Positions 1 through 15,000 are shown, counted from the first letter of the stretch. The stretch: 64,000 bases of DNA from Thetidibacter halocola (GCF_018224955.1 NZ_JAGTUU010000001.1:186001-250000), one strand, 5' to 3'. Numbers and translations: made by a program. The notes: a model not told the origin generated them from the sequence alone.

Positions 1-3000
1 GGTCTCGGGATCGAAGATCGAGACGCCCGCATTGGTGCCGACATAGATCAGGCCGGTCGCCGCCTCGACCGCAAGCCCCATCGTCAGGCCGTCGCCATGC
101 CGTTCCAGCACCGCGCCGGTCAGCGGATCGAGGCGCAGCAGCGCGCCTCCACCGGTGGTGGCCCAGACCCGCCCCTCGGCATCCTGCGCAAGGTTGAAGA
201 TCGGATCGTCGAGCTCGGCCAGCAGCGTTTCCGCACCGGCCTCGCCGCCGAACGTGCCGAACCGGTAGAGCGATCCGCGATTGGCCCCGCCCGACACCAG
301 GATCGACCCGTCAGCAAGTTCGAGGATCGCCATCGGGCCGATGCCGGCGTTTGACTGCACGAAACCGGTGGCAAAGGCGGACCCCGCCATCGGGCTGAGA
401 ACGCGTGTGTAGTCCGGCTGGTTGACCAGCGGATCGGCCGCCGGGACGTTCTGCGACGCCAGGCGGAACAATTCGTTGGTGGATGGCAGGTCGACCGGCG
501 CGGGCGGCTGACCGAAATTCGGCGCCGTGGTCTGGTCAACCGTTGGCGTGCCGCCCAGGTTCACCGCCTGCCCGTCCGATGTGGTCACCGAGCCGTCGCG
601 CGGCGCCTCGCGGTTGCCCGCGACATCCGTGGCGAGGGCGAGGAATTCATAGGCCTTGCCCGCAGCGCCGTCGAAGGTGGCAAGGCCCGATGTGCCCGCG
701 ACCCGGCGCTGCCAGATGCGGAAATCGCCGCCATCCTCGGCGACATAGACGGTGACATGCTTGACCCCCGACGCACCGGGATCGTCCGTCGCGCTCCAGC
801 GCACGTCATAGCTGTCGGTCCCGGCGATCCGCTGCACGGTCAACGACGTCGTGGGTGCAGCCCCGTCCACCACCTGCACCAGTTCGTTGGTGGATTCCGG
901 CGCGGCGGTATCGAACAGCACTCGTGCCGACGAGGTGATGCGCGTGCCGGTCTCGACGTCCTGCCGCGGCTTCACCGTCCAGGACACGAAGCCCGCGCCG
1001 ATGTCTCCGGCCGTGTTCGGCGGCAGCAGGCCGCGAGTCACGTCCTGCAACACCTCGCCGGTCAGCGGGTCGACCGCCTGCAACACCCAACGCGCCGAGG
1101 CCGGGTCCTGGAACAGGTCGATGCCCGCGGAGACACGCAGGCGGAAGCCATGGCTCTGGCTGAAGTCGATCTCGTCCTGGTAGAACCAGCGCCCGTCCGG
1201 CACGTCGATCGTGATGTCGCCGATCTTGATGTCGCCCAGTTGGAAGCTGCGCGGATCGAGATCGGGATCGAGCTGCGTGACGATCTCGATCTGGTTGGCG
1301 TGGACTGGCGAATTCGCGTCGTTCTCGAATTTAACCGAAAAGGGCAGTTGCTCGCGCGCGGGCAGCCAGCCCATCGTCTCGAGCGTCTGCGGACCGGACA
1401 GGGATGCCAGCCCCGCCACGTTCGCCGGGTCGGCGAAGTAGCGCGAGAAATCCAGCGCCTCGAACTCGTCGCCATCGACCGGGGCGACGCCGTTGTTCAT
1501 GAAGTCCGCCGGCAGCGCGGCGCCACGAAACTCGAACGGCACCCAGGGCGAATAGATGCGCACCGCCTCGAAATGGGTCTGGTTCGTCAGGCCGAGGTCG
1601 TAATCCTCGAACACCGGCAGTTGCGGCACCGGGATCTCGCCCTCGTAGCAGTCCGATTGGCGCGGATCGTAGTATTCGATGTCGGCCATCAGGTTCGGAT
1701 CGTGGCCATACAGCGTGCGCAGCTGCTCGAAGAAGCCAAGGATGTCGCCGTCCGAGCGGATGTCCTGCCCCGCCGGGCCGAACAGGATGCCCGAGGCCAG
1801 CGTCGTCATCAGCGACAGGATTTCCTGGTGCGTCCGGATCGGCGGGATCGCGTCCTCGGCGCGCAGGATGCCCGCCTGTTCGAGGCCCGCCATGAAGATA
1901 TCCACCCAGAGATCCGGATCGGCAACGATGGCAACCAGCGGCGCGGGCGCATCGTCGGAGGCGAGGATCGCATCGCGCAGCGCCAGCGCCTCGCGCGTCT
2001 GGAAGGCGATGAACTCGTCCCGCGTCATCGAGGTCGCGGCGGCGTAGATGTGGAAACGGAACGGGATGAACGGGATCTCGCACTCGCCCGGCTTGGCCAC
2101 GTTCTGCTTGTAGAGTTCTTCAAAGGGGAAGGCAGACAGGGCCGCGCCCAGGCCGGCGCTGATCTCGGTCGCCTTCTCGGTCAGCGCGTCGAACCATTCG
2201 CCGATCTTGCCTTCGCCGCCTTCGAGAATGCCGTCGAGTTCGGGCAGGACATTCGCCATGCGCTTGCGGAACCCGTCGAACGCCTCGTCGGCCAGTTCCT
2301 TGAGGCCCGGATAGGCCGAGATGTTGAAGGTAAAGCCTGCGAAACCGTCGGCGGGCAGGTCGTAAAGGAAACCGCGCGTGGCCAGCTGGCCGTCCTTGTT
2401 GACGATGCTTTCCAAACCGTTCCAGAAGATGTCCGCGTTCGCGCTGCCGGCGGCGCCGTCCGGCGTGCCGCGCACGTTGGTGAAGAACTCCAGGAACGGC
2501 AGGCCGTAGACCCAGGGGTTGAGGTGCAACTCGGGAACGCCGACCTCGAAATAGGTATAGGGCGCATCCAGGTTGCCGAGGTTCTGAAGCGCGACGGAAT
2601 AGGTCTCGGTCTCGCCGGGCAGGACGATGCGGCTGCCACCGATGCCGATGGTCACGTCGCCCTCGATGCTGCGTTCGATCAGAAAGCGGTAAGGGCTTAT
2701 CGCCGCCGCGCCCGAGGGGTTGGTGACCAGCACGTCATACAGGCCGTGCGGCGCGTCGCCCAGGTCGAAGGTGGCGATGATGGTGCGGCTGTCGACCACC
2801 CGCCAGTCGACCGGGGCGAATTCGGCGATGCCCGGGCGGACCAGTTTCACCGTGGCAGCGTCCGAGAACTGCGCACCCGAGATCCTGGTCGTGACGAAGT
2901 TCGACGACCCGCCGCGATCCGTCTGCACGTCGGTGATGACCAGCGGCAGAAGCTCGGCCAGAACGGTCAGGTCGGTGCCCTCGGGCTTGCCCGAGAAGTT

Positions 3001-6000
3001 GCGCAGCGAGACGTAGTAGACTCCCGGCTCTGTCGACGGCACGAAGGCCACGAGGTCGGACGACAGCGCGCCCTCATAGGTCGCGTCAAAGGCGTTTGGC
3101 GTCGGCAGCGCGTCGTGGCGCAGGAATATCTCGTTCGAGGCCGTAGGGTCAGAGGACACGACCGTCACGCGCATCGTCTCGTCCGGCGGCACCTCGATCC
3201 GCCAAAGCTTTTCGCCCTTGGGCGTCAGCGTGACGGTTGTGGGCGTGCCGATCAGCAACTCGTCCACGGTGGTCTGCAACACGTCGGCCGAGGCGGTGGT
3301 GTTGTTGGCCTCCTGCACGCCCTCGTGGATCTGGTTGAAGATGTCGGTGCGCACGATCACCCGATACCCGCCCGGCGTCGCGGCCGGCATCGTGGTGACC
3401 AGCGTCAACGTGCGGCTTTCACCCGGATTCAGCGGGCCTTGCGTCGAGACCCGCCCGATCGGCACGTCGCGCAAATCCCAGATGCCGTCATCGGACAGGA
3501 AGACGCTGTCCGACCAGCGGCCCTCGGCCACCACGTCGTCGGACTGGTTGGTGACCGTCCAGCTGATGGTGATCGGCTCGCCCGCCCGCGCATTGGCCGG
3601 CAGGCTGATCGACGTCACCTCCAGATCGGTCGGCGGCGGCAGTTCGACGATCATCGGCGTCGCGGGCGAGGCCGCGTTGTTGCGGTCGTCCGCCTCGAAG
3701 ATCGCGCCGCGCCCGCCGCCCTTGGGTGGGTCGGTCACGACGAAGACGTAATACGCCTCGGTCGCCAGGTCCGTGGGCACGGTGAAGCTGCGCGTGACGT
3801 CATAGCTTTCGCCCGTCGCTAGCGATTCCGTGCGTTGGATCGACCCAATGAAGCGGTCGGCCGTCAAGTCGAGGAACGGATCGCGGCTGAGATACACGAG
3901 GTCGTCCCAGCGGGCCTGCTGGAACGGGATCGGACCACCAAGGTTGGTGACGGTATAGCTGAGGTCGAACGCCTGCCCGCGCGTCGCGCGTTCCGATACC
4001 TCGATGCGCGAGACGGTCAGGTCGGGGGCGTTGTAGGGATCGACCGTGACCTTCTTGAAGGTCGTGTTGTTTCCCTCGCCCTGGAATTCCCGCACCACCC
4101 CGCCCGCGGCACCCGCCACACCGGCTAGGCGCGGCGAGATCGTGCTGCGCGAATAATAGCTGTCGCCAAGGTCGCTGTCGGCCACGGCGAGGATGTGGTA
4201 ATCGCCTGTGACCTCAAAAGGCAGCGTGACCCGCACGGTCGCAAGATAGCTTTCGCCCGCCGCCAGCACGCCCCGCCGCACGTGCTCGGCCTTGATCTCG
4301 CGCCCGCCCTCCTCTCGCCGCAGCAGGAAGTCGCCACCGTCGAGCGAGCTGTCGAGCGACAGGTAGACCCGGTCCACCCAGACTTCCTCGCGCGTGGCGC
4401 GGGTGCCCACATTCGTCACCTCGAAGGTGATGTCGACGGTCTGCCCGGCTTGCAGCCCGTCGGGCACCGTGACCGCCGTCACCTGGAGGTCGGGCTCGTC
4501 GTATATGACCGGCAAGTCCGCCCGAAGCATCGTGCCCTCGGGATGCTCGAAGGCATAGCGGTTATGGAATGCGGCGTTGGCGGCGTTGTTGCCGTTCAAC
4601 TCTGGCCAGGTCCGCTGTGCCTCGGTCAGGCCGCCATTGGTGTTGGTGAACACGTAGATGTAATAGTCGCCGTCGATGCCCGGCGGCAGAGTGGCCTCGA
4701 ACGACCGTGTATAGGCGGCGCCGGCATCCAGCCCCGCGTCGTTCGCGATGGTCAGGGTTCCCAGCTGCACCGCGCGGTCGCGGATGAACTCGGGGTCGCG
4801 GCTGAACCAGACTTCGTCCTTCCACCAAGCGGTGTCGGCCCAGATCGCCGTGTCGCTGTCATTCTCGACCGTGTAGCTGATCGTGACCTTCTCGCCGGAC
4901 CGCGCCTCGGGCGGCAGGACGATCTGCTTGACCCGCAGGTTCGGTTCGGGCGAGCGCACACGGGTTTCGGCGGTATCCAGGTTGTCGGTGCTATCGGAGT
5001 CCTGGAAGACCGTCACGATCCCGGACAGATAGGCCCCATCCAGCCCCGGAGCCAGCTTGACCACCTGGGTAAAGCTGCGGCTGGCGCCGACCGCGATGCT
5101 GTCGCCACTGTAGCGGCCGATCAACCAGCGTTCCTGCCCCGGCACGTTCAACCCCGGGGTCGAACTCAGGATCAGTTCGACGGAATAGCCCTCGGCGTCC
5201 TTGTCTCCCTTGTTGGTCAGGGTATAGCGGACCTCGAATTCGTTCTGTCCGTCCACTCCGGCGACCGCCTCGGCGGTCACGGCATCGATGGTGATGCCCA
5301 GGTCGGGGCGTGTCAGGTCGGGCGGGTTGCCGATGATCTGCAAGGCCCGGCCGGCACCGATGATGTCGCCGCCACCCGCCTTCCAGTTGCTGGAATTCAG
5401 CTCGGTCGGGTCGTCGGGGTTGACGTTCACCGCCAGCGCATCCTCGAGCACCGTGCCGTAGGGATCGACATAGGGCGTGATGTAGTAGGTGCCCGACACA
5501 ACCGCATCCGGCAGCTTGACGGTCACCGTGCGATCATAGCCCTCGCCCACGTCCAGGACGCCGCCATTGTATTGCAGCGTGGTCAGCAGGATGTCACCCT
5601 GCCCCGGATGCGGGCGGTTCTTGTCTGTAGTCAGCCAGATCTGCTCGGCCCAGTTGCCGATGTTGCTGGCCCCGGCACCGCGGTTGGTGATCGAATAGGT
5701 GACCGTGACCTCGTTCCCCTCGAAGCTCTGCGAGGGTGTCACCACGTCATGCACGACGAGGTCGGCGAAGGGGATCGGCGTGATGTCGATCTCCTGCACC
5801 CAGAGGTTGTTGTTCTCGTTCGGCCATTCCTCGACCGCGTTGCCGCTGTCGGTCTTGACCAGCAGGAAGGCGGTGCCGCGGAAACGTTCGGGAATGCGGA
5901 AGCTGGCCTCGCGGCTGAGATATTCCTCCCCCGTGCCAAGCGCGGATTCGTTCTGGAAAGAGCCCAGCACGATGTCGTCCGAGGTGATCTTGTCATCCAG

Positions 6001-9000
6001 CGACAGGTAGACCGTGTCGGTCCAGTTCGGCACCGTGGTCGCCACGGGGCCCTGATTGATGACGGTCCAGCGCAGGCTGCCCGTCGCGCCCGAGGTATAG
6101 GTCGCACCGGTCTCGACCCCCGATACCTGGAGGTCGGGGCGCGGCAGGCGGCTGACGGTGATTTCCTGCGCGCCGCCGGATTCGTTGTCCCCCTCCTTCG
6201 TGTGCTCGTAGACGGCGTTACCGAAATCCGTCACCACGATCAGGTCGTAGCGGTCGTTGGTCTGGACCGGCAGCTTGATCTGTTCGCGGCGGGTATAGCT
6301 GGTCCCGGCCTGAAGCGGCCCGGTATAGCTGAAGGTGCCGATGGCGATATCGGGCGTCAGGCCGCCCGCCTTGCGCAGAAAGACGCGGTCCGTCCAGGTG
6401 CCTTCGGCCGGGCCGGTGCCGGTGTTTGACACGGTCCAGGTCACGTCGATGGACGATCCCTCGGGGGCGCTGGCGGGCGCACTGACGGCGGTCACGACCA
6501 GGTTTGGCGGCGGCGAGAGGGTGACGTTGGTCTCGGCCGAAGCCCCCTCGTTGCCCGCATCGGTAAAGACGAACTCGTAGGGCGTGGTGGAGCGGTGGTT
6601 GCCGCTGCCCGGCACCTTCACGAAGAAATAGGCCGGCCCTTCCCAGCCGTCGGGCAGGCGCACCGTCGCCTCGCGGTCATAGCTGCCCCCCGGCGCAAGG
6701 AATCCTAGGTGGTCGAAACTGCCGACCCGCACGCGGCCGGTGCCGGCGGCATTGTCGGCGATGAACACCTCGTCGAACCAGCGGCTGACCTGGGTCAGGC
6801 CGATGCCCTCGTTCGCCACCGTCCAGCGCAGCACCAGCTCGTCGCCAGACTGAGCCTCGGCCGGTGCGGTGACGGACGTCACCACCAGGTCGGCATAGGG
6901 GATCGGCGAGACGTCGAAGACGCCCGCAAGCGCGCGGGTGTTGTCTGCCTCCTGACCGTTCTCGAACACCGCCCCCGCCGAATCCGTGGTGACGTAGAGC
7001 GTGAAACGCCCGGTCAGCGCCGGCGGCAGCAGGAAGCTTTCGGTGCGGGTATACTCGGCATCCTTGTCCAACCCGTCGACATGGGTGAAGACCGCCAGCT
7101 GGATGTCGTCGGCATTGCCGCGAATGCCATCGCGGTCCAGCCAGACGCGATCGACCCAGGTCTCGGTGATGCCGCGCCCGGTGCCCGTGTTCGCCACCGT
7201 CCAGCTGATGTCCAGCCGCGCGGGGTCGTCGACCAGCAGGTTCGGGGCGCTGACCTCGGTCACTTCGAGATCGGCATAGGGCGCCAGCGTCACGTCCAGT
7301 GCGGCGAAGCCCAGGTTGTCGTCCTCGGCGCCGGGTTCGGACACCGACAGGCCGGCATCGACTCCGACCAGGATGAACCACGCCCCCGAGGCCGAGATCG
7401 GGATCGTCACGTCGGCAAAGGCGACGCCCGAGGCGCCTGCGGCCAGCCCGTCGCCAACCACCGTCTCGCCCAGCAGGATATCGGACGGATCGAGCGCGCC
7501 GTCGCGGCTCAGCCAGATCCGGTCGGTGCGGTCGCCGGTCGCGGCGCCCAGCCCCGCGTTCAGCGTTTCCCACGTCACGCGCAGGCTCTCGCCCGAGACC
7601 AGCGCTGCACGGTCAAGCGCAAGGTCGCTGACCGTCAGGTTTGGATGCAGCAGCCCCAGGTCGCCGGTCGCGCCGCTGTTGTTGCCGTCGCGGCCGCCCT
7701 CGAAGACCTGGGCGCGGAAGTCGCTGCGCACCTCGATCCGGTAATCGCCTTCTCCCACCGTCGGAATGGTCACGGCAAGGCTGGCGGAATACTCTGCCCC
7801 GACAGCAAGATCGAAGGTGCGGACAAGCTCACCAAGGAAGCGCCCGCCGCCCAGGCCCGGACCCACCATGTAGACCCCGTCCGACCACGGCCCGCGCGCC
7901 ACGGCCTCGCCGCTGTTGCGCACGGTCCAGGCGACGGTTTCGGTCACGCCGGGCACCAGCGCGGCCGGGCCGTCGACATCCGTCACCACGAGGTCGGCCG
8001 AGGGCGCCGCCGCGATCGACAGGCTGCCTGCGGCCGCGCGGGCGTTGTTGGTCGCCGCGCCGCGCTCATAGACGCCGCCCGTGGCGTTCGTCTCGACGAT
8101 CACCCGGTAAGAGCCGACAAAGCCCGGCGGCAGCGTCACCGTGGCCGACCGGCTGTAGCTGGCGCCCACCGCCAGCGGGCCGGAGCGGGGCAGTTCGGTC
8201 AGCAGGTAGTCTCCCGCGCCGACCGCGTCATCCGCCGACAACCAGACCCGGTCGATCCATCGCGCCGCAGTGCTCACCGGGTCAGGGCCAAGGTTGGCGA
8301 CGCGCCACAGCACCTCGACCTGCTGGTTCGCGGTGAAAGAGCCCGACGGCGCCGTGACCGCCTGCACCGCCATGTCGGCAAAGGGCGAGGACAGCGTCAG
8401 CGCCGCATTGGTCTGGTTCGAGCCGCGGGTGTCGGGCTCCAGCACGGCCTGGGCCGCATCCGCGACGACGATGATCCGCACGTCGCCCTCGATGCCGGCA
8501 GGCAGCGTGATCGTGGCCAAACCGTCATAGAAGGCGCCGACACCCAGCGCGCCGCTGCGCGCCACCTCGGCCAGCAGCGTGTCCGACCCGTCCAGAACGC
8601 CGTCGCGCGACAGGTAGACCCGGTCCACCCAGGCCGCCGCGCCGGTGCCGGTCGCGCCGCGGTTCTCGACCCGCCAACCCACCGTGCCGGTCTCGCCGCC
8701 ACGCGCGTCCGACGGCACGCTGGTGATCGTCGTCACCAGGTCGGCATAGGGGCGCGCGACGCTGCTGACCAGCGCCTGCGCGTAGTTGTTGTTCTCGGCC
8801 GAGACCCCGTCGCGGGCCTCGTTCAGGGCCGACCGGCCGCTGGTGTCGCTGTCGGCGCGGATCTCGGCGCGCAGGGTTCCGACCCCGGCGAGACCGTCGG
8901 GAACCGTGAAGGTGACGCTGCGCGTGACCTCCTGTCCCGGCTCCAGGCGCTGGCCCGGCCCGGCTACCGCGACCGAGTGGATCACCGTGCCCCGCGTCTG

Positions 9001-12000
9001 GTTGACCAGGCGCACCCAGTCGGTCCAGTCGCCCGGGGTCGCAGCGGTGCCCTCGTTGCGCAATGTCCAGGTCACGGTGACGGTGCCGCCCGCCGTGGCC
9101 TCGGCCACGTCGAAGACGACATCGCTCACCACCAGGTCGGGCGCCGATGCGATACGGCGGGTGGCGGCGTTGTTGCTTTCGCCGGTGCCGTCGATATTGG
9201 CCTCGGCGATCTCTCCGAGGGCATCCACCGTGACGGCGAAATCGTATTCGCCGGTCGACTCGATCCCTTCGGGCCAGCCGAACTCGATCCTTCGGTCGCG
9301 CGTCCCGTCCGCCGCGAGACCCGCGTCGCGTTCGCGGATGTCCTCGGCATAGACGATCCGTCCGGTCGCGCGGTTGGTGACGACCAGTCGCTCTGTCCAG
9401 GGCGCCGCGGCCAGCTTGCGCCCCTCGTTGGCGACGGTCCAGGTGACCGCGACCGTCTGGCCGGGCGTCCAGCCGACCGCGGGATCGGGGGCCAGGTCGC
9501 GCACCACCAGGTCGGGTTGCGCGGCCAGCACCGCCGTGACCGGCAGCACGACGCTGTTGTTGGTCTCGGCCGTGCCGGCATCGTTCTGCTCGTCGACCTC
9601 GTTGTTGGCATCGAGCCGCAAGGTGACGGTCAGCGCCCCGACCGAACGCGAGCCGACCGGCAACCGCAGGCTGGCCGTCTGCACCGCGTTGCCGCCTTGC
9701 GCGAGGGTTCCATCGAACGGCACGACAAGGTCGGCGAGGATCTCGTTGGTGTCGGCGCGCCGGATCGTGACACGGTTGCTGAACGCGCCGGTGAAATCAA
9801 GGTCGCCGGCGTTTCGCACCGTCCATGTGAGGGGCACCAACCCGCCGGACTCGATATCCTCAGCGGTGTCCAGCGTGAAGCTGTCGATCACGAAGTCGGG
9901 CGCGGGCACGTCCTCCAGCGTCAGCTTGACCGGCGCGGTGATCGGGTTGGCAAAGACGTTGAAGACAAAGTCGCGCGTGCCCGGATCGTAGATCCGTCCC
10001 TCGACCAGAAGCAGGTAGGTCCCGGTGTCCAGCAGTTCGATCGTGTCGATATCCTGGGCCGAGGTGTCGAAGACCTCGCGCCCGTACGGGTCGATCAGCC
10101 GCCATTGCGTGCGGGAATCCCCGGTGACGAGGTTGAAGAAATATCGGTCCCCGGCAACGGCATCAAAGCTGTAAAGCTTGGTTTCCGATCCCGGCGCCAA
10201 CTGGTCGGATTCGGTTGTGCCAAGGGTCAGCGCCTTGGCCTTGCCGGCGTCGAGCAGGGCAAAGGAATAGTCCCCCGTCACCCCGTTCTGCGGCGCGATG
10301 GTCAGCACGTAGTCGCCCGCCACCAGGTCGAACAGCGGCGGCGTGCCCGTGTCGCGGCTGTCGGACTGGGTGAAGGCCCGGCTGGAGACCTGACCGCGCG
10401 GGCCGGTCAGCGTCCAGCGCCAGTTGCCGTCGGCCGGGGCCAGCACGTCGACGAACAGCGTCGTGTCCGCCGCCAGCGTGAAGGTGTGGTTGACCTGCTG
10501 ACCGGGCAGCGCGACCGTGCCTTCCACCGTCTCGTCCAGCGCCGTCGCCACCTGGGCGCCGGTCAGCGGCACCAGGCGGAAGGCCGTCGACGGTGTGCCG
10601 GACTCGTAGGCATAGGGATCGAGGATCACGTAATGCGGGCCCGACGCGGTCAGGGTCAGGCCGGGCATGTCGGTGCGGATATAGGTGTGGTCGCCGGTCC
10701 GCTGACCGTATTGGTTGACCACCTTCCAGTACCCGTTCGGCGCCCCTTCGAGGAAATCGAGATAGAATTGATCGCCCGCCTGTCCGTCGAAACGGTAGAT
10801 CTTCTGCGCCGGGCCGGGATCGAAGGTGTAGTCGACCCGTGTCGACAGCGGCAGCGCCTCGGCCGAGGCCAGGTCGCGCAGGGCAAAGCTGTAGCCGCCC
10901 GTCGCCGCGCCGCTGCCCGAGATCACCATGCGATAGCGGCCGGGCGCCAGCGTCAGCACCGCCGCATCGCCGCGCCAGTTGGAATCCACCCGCCGGATCC
11001 GGTCGGAATACAGCGTGCCGCCCTGCCCTTCGAGCGCCAGGAACAGGTCGTCGCGGTCGGTCAGCGTGTCGATCACGACCTGCCGCGTCTCGGTCACGGT
11101 AAAGGTATGCGCGACGCGATCCCCGATCCCCGCGAGGCTGCCGGTCACGATTGTGTCGAGGTCCAGCGCCGTCTCGGTCAGCGACGGCCGGTAGACCGTG
11201 ACAGCCACTGTCGTGGGGGCCGTCTGTTCGACCTGGCCGTCATAGACCAGGTAATAGGTCCCCGCCTGCCCCAGCCGGTCGAGGCTGCTGTGGGTGCCGT
11301 CGTTCCTCTGCTGGAAATAGACCGTGCCATCCGGCCCGATCAGCCGGTAATAGCTGGTCGCGCCGCCCGTCCGCGCCGTGGCGATGTAGACCGGAGTATC
11401 GCCACCCGGCCAGTCGAACGCCAAGACCTGCTGGCGGTTGGCCGGGTCCAGAGTCACGACCGTCTCGACACCCAGGTCCAGCGTGGTCGCGTCCGCGACG
11501 TCGCGCAGCGCAAGCTGGTAGCTGCCCGTCGAGGTGTTGGCGAAATAGACCGCGACCTCGTAGGTGCCGGCGGGCAGGTCCCGGAACGGGGTGCCCCCGA
11601 CGAAAAATCCGTCGGTCGAGGTAAAGCTGGTCGCCCCGATTCCGACCGGGCCGCTCAGGCTCCAGCGCAGGGAGCTGTTGTTGGTCAGTGAATCGAACGT
11701 CACCCGCGCCGCTTCGGTGAGCACGATCTGCCAGCGATCCACCGCGCCCGGCTGAGTCAGGTCGCCGGTCAGAACGTCGCCCGGCGCCGCGGATTTCGCG
11801 CTGCCCGCCGCGGTCGTGGCGATGGAGACGTCGTCGATCGCCAGCCCCATCGTGTTCGCCGATCCGTTCTCGGCATGGATCACCAGCCGCCGGTCGGCGA
11901 GTTCGAGCCCGCCGATGAAACGGCCATCGACCACCGTCACGGGGCCCGCGCCCATGTCGATGGTCACCGTCACCATCGCGCCACCGTCGACCCGCTGGGC

Positions 12001-15000
12001 AGACAGCGCGATCCGGCCGGCGCCGACCGCGTCAAGCCCGAGATCGCCCAGAGGCACCTCGACCAGTTCCGAGCCGAAATGCAGCGACAGGTGCGGCACC
12101 GCTCCGTCGCCCGAGGTCTGGACCAGGTCGATGCTGGCCGCCAGCACGTCCGGGACATTCGGCTCGAGCCCGAAGGAGGGCACCGCGCCCCAGCGCCCAT
12201 AGACCGCCGTCGGCACCAGCAGCAGCGCGAACCCGTTCCCCGGAGCGCCCACCCCGGGCGCCGTCAGGTCAAAGTCGAACCCGGCCTGCAAGGTCTCGTA
12301 GCGGCCCGCGGCGGTCGCGCCGAAGGCTATGGTGTTGCGCATTCCCGCCGACAGAGGATCAAGCAGGCGCAAGCGGCTGTCACCGGCGCCGACCGGTTCC
12401 TCGGCCGCCGCGTTGCCGGCATGGTTGACCAGCACATGCGGAATGTGCGGCCCGGTCCCGAAGGCCTCTGTCGTCGCACCGCTGGCATCGATCGGGTTCG
12501 GCGAGACGAGGTTGAACCGGTACTGATTGGAATTGGCGGCATCCGCCACGCTGCCTTCCAGCAGCAGCAGGTAATCGCCGGTTTCCGGCAGCACGAACCC
12601 GCCCTCGTCATTCAGGCTCCGCACCCCGATCACCTGGGCGCCCGAAGGCCCGATCAGCCGCCAGGCGGTGTTTCCGCCGGGCCGCTGGATCATGTCCATG
12701 TCGAAGGCGCGGTGCCGCTCGCCGTTCAGCCGGAACACCGCCGTTCCCAGGCCGGTTGCGGGCAGATTGCCGATCTGCTCGTCGTTGAAGACGATTTCGG
12801 TCGCCGCCGCGTCGGCGTCGAACAGGCGGAAATCAACCGCGCCGGTGAAATCGCCGGTCGCCCAGACGGTCAGGGTGTAGTCGCCCGCGCCGAGGTCGAT
12901 CAGAGGGTTGCCAGAGAACTGGCGCGCATCGGTCTGGTCGAACCGCCGCTCGTCCACGATGGTGCCCGAGGCGCCGGTCAGCGACCAGCGCAGGTCGGAC
13001 CGGTTGTCGAACACGTCCATCAGCAGGCGCGCCGGGTCGCTCAGCGTGAACGCGAAGCTCCGGCGCTGGCCGGGCGTTTCGATATCGACCGTGGTGCGCG
13101 CCCCGGGAGTCAGCGCCTGCGGCGCGGGTGGCGTCTGGTCATGGATCGTGAAGGCATAACGCGAGTCCCCGCCCCAGTAATACAGCCCCTCGACCAGGAA
13201 GGTGTAGGTGCCGTCGATCGGCAAGGTCACGTCGCCCCGGTCCGCCGGGCTGGTCGAACCCAGCGTGACGCGGCCCAGCGGGTCGATCAGCCGCCAGCGC
13301 ATGCCTCCATCGGTTGCCAGCGCGTCGAGATAGAGCGATTGCCCCGCGGCGCCGTCGAACCTGTAGGCCGCGGTCCGCAGCGAGGGCAGCAACTGCCCGT
13401 CGACCCGCGTTCCCAGCGTCAGGGGCGCAGCCTCGGCCAGGTCGAACAGCCGGAAGTTGTAATTGCCGCGCGCATCACCCGCGCCCTGCACCAGCAGCTC
13501 GTAATCGCCAGAGGGAAAGTCCAGCACCGGGTTGGGCATGCCCTCGGAATCGACCTGGGCGAAATGGCGGTCCAGCACGGTGCCCGCGGGGCCGCGCAGC
13601 AGCAGCCGGATGTCGCTGCGCTCTGTCAGGCTGTCGAGGTAGAGCTTTTTCGCGCTGTCCAGCGTGAACGTATAGATGACTTCCTGTCCGACGCCGCCGA
13701 TCGTGCCGCTGATGCCGCCCGTCCCGGTGCCGTCCACATGCTGCGCGGCCAGACCGGCGGGCCCGGCATCGCCGGTCGTGCCATCGGCGGCAAAGGCGTC
13801 CAGCGGCAGGTAGAACGCCAGGCCATCCTCGGTGCCGGCAAGCGCCGACAGGTGCCCGTCGGCGATCTCGGCGCCGCTGCGCGCCACGGACCAGAGCCGA
13901 AGGTCGTCTATCGCGCCTTCGAACCCTCCGTAATTGCTGGAGTTCTCGCTGCCCTGCCCGATCAGCAGCGCCCCGCCCAGGTCGCGGCCGACCTGCGTGC
14001 CCATGCTTTCTTCGCGCAACAGGGTGCCGTTCACGTAGATGCGCTGCTGCCCGGCGCCGCGGTCATGGACGACCGCCAGATGCGCCCATTCGCCCGCCAC
14101 CAGCGCGCCCGCCGCCGTCTGGATCGAGTCGACCCCGCCGTCGAACCGCACCGCCGAGGCATAGATCGACCCGTTGCCGTTGATCCAGATGTCGTGGTCG
14201 GCCTTGCCACCGTCGGGGTTGCTCTTGGACAGGAGCGGCATCCAGGTATCGCCGAAGCGGTCTATGCGCACCCAGGCCTCGACGGTGATGCTGCCGGTCC
14301 GGTTCAGGGCGGCATCCTGCGCAACGAGCCATTCCGCGCCGCGCAGGACCACCCCCTGTCCCGCAATGCCGCCCTCGGTCGTCAGCGGCCCGGCGGCAGG
14401 GTTCTGCCCGCCAAGGGTGATTGCGATGGGATCGGTATTCACCTTGTAGACGCCGAAGCGGTAGGGAACCGTGGCCATCGGGGTCTGTTGCCGGTCGCTT
14501 TCGAGTACCAGCGTGTAGGATCCGGCGACACCCAGTTCGAACGCGTCCACATCGCCGGCATTGGCGATCAGGATCTGCTGTCCGAAAGGATCGAACAGTC
14601 GCCACTGCGCCGAACTGCTCGACACGCCCAGCGACTCGACGTCGATGTAAATGCGGTCGCCGGCGGCCACGTCGAAGGTAAAGGCCCGCGCCGACCGGCG
14701 CATGTCGAGACTGCCGTCGACGACATCGCCCAGGGCCAGCGCCTCGACCGTGTCGAGCGTCATCAGGCGCAAACCATAGGCCGCCTGCACCGCGCCGTTG
14801 CCGTCCAGCGACAGGGTATACTCCCCGGCGGGCGCCAGGAAAAGCGGGCTGGTCCCGTTGCCGGTATCGCCCGTGTCGGTCAGCGCCCGGTCGATCCGGA
14901 TGCCGTCCGGCCCGGTCAGCCGCGCCCTTATGTCGGACCGGTTCGACAGCGTGTCCCAGTAGAGCCAGGTCGGCGCATCCAGCGTGAAGCTGTAGACGTC

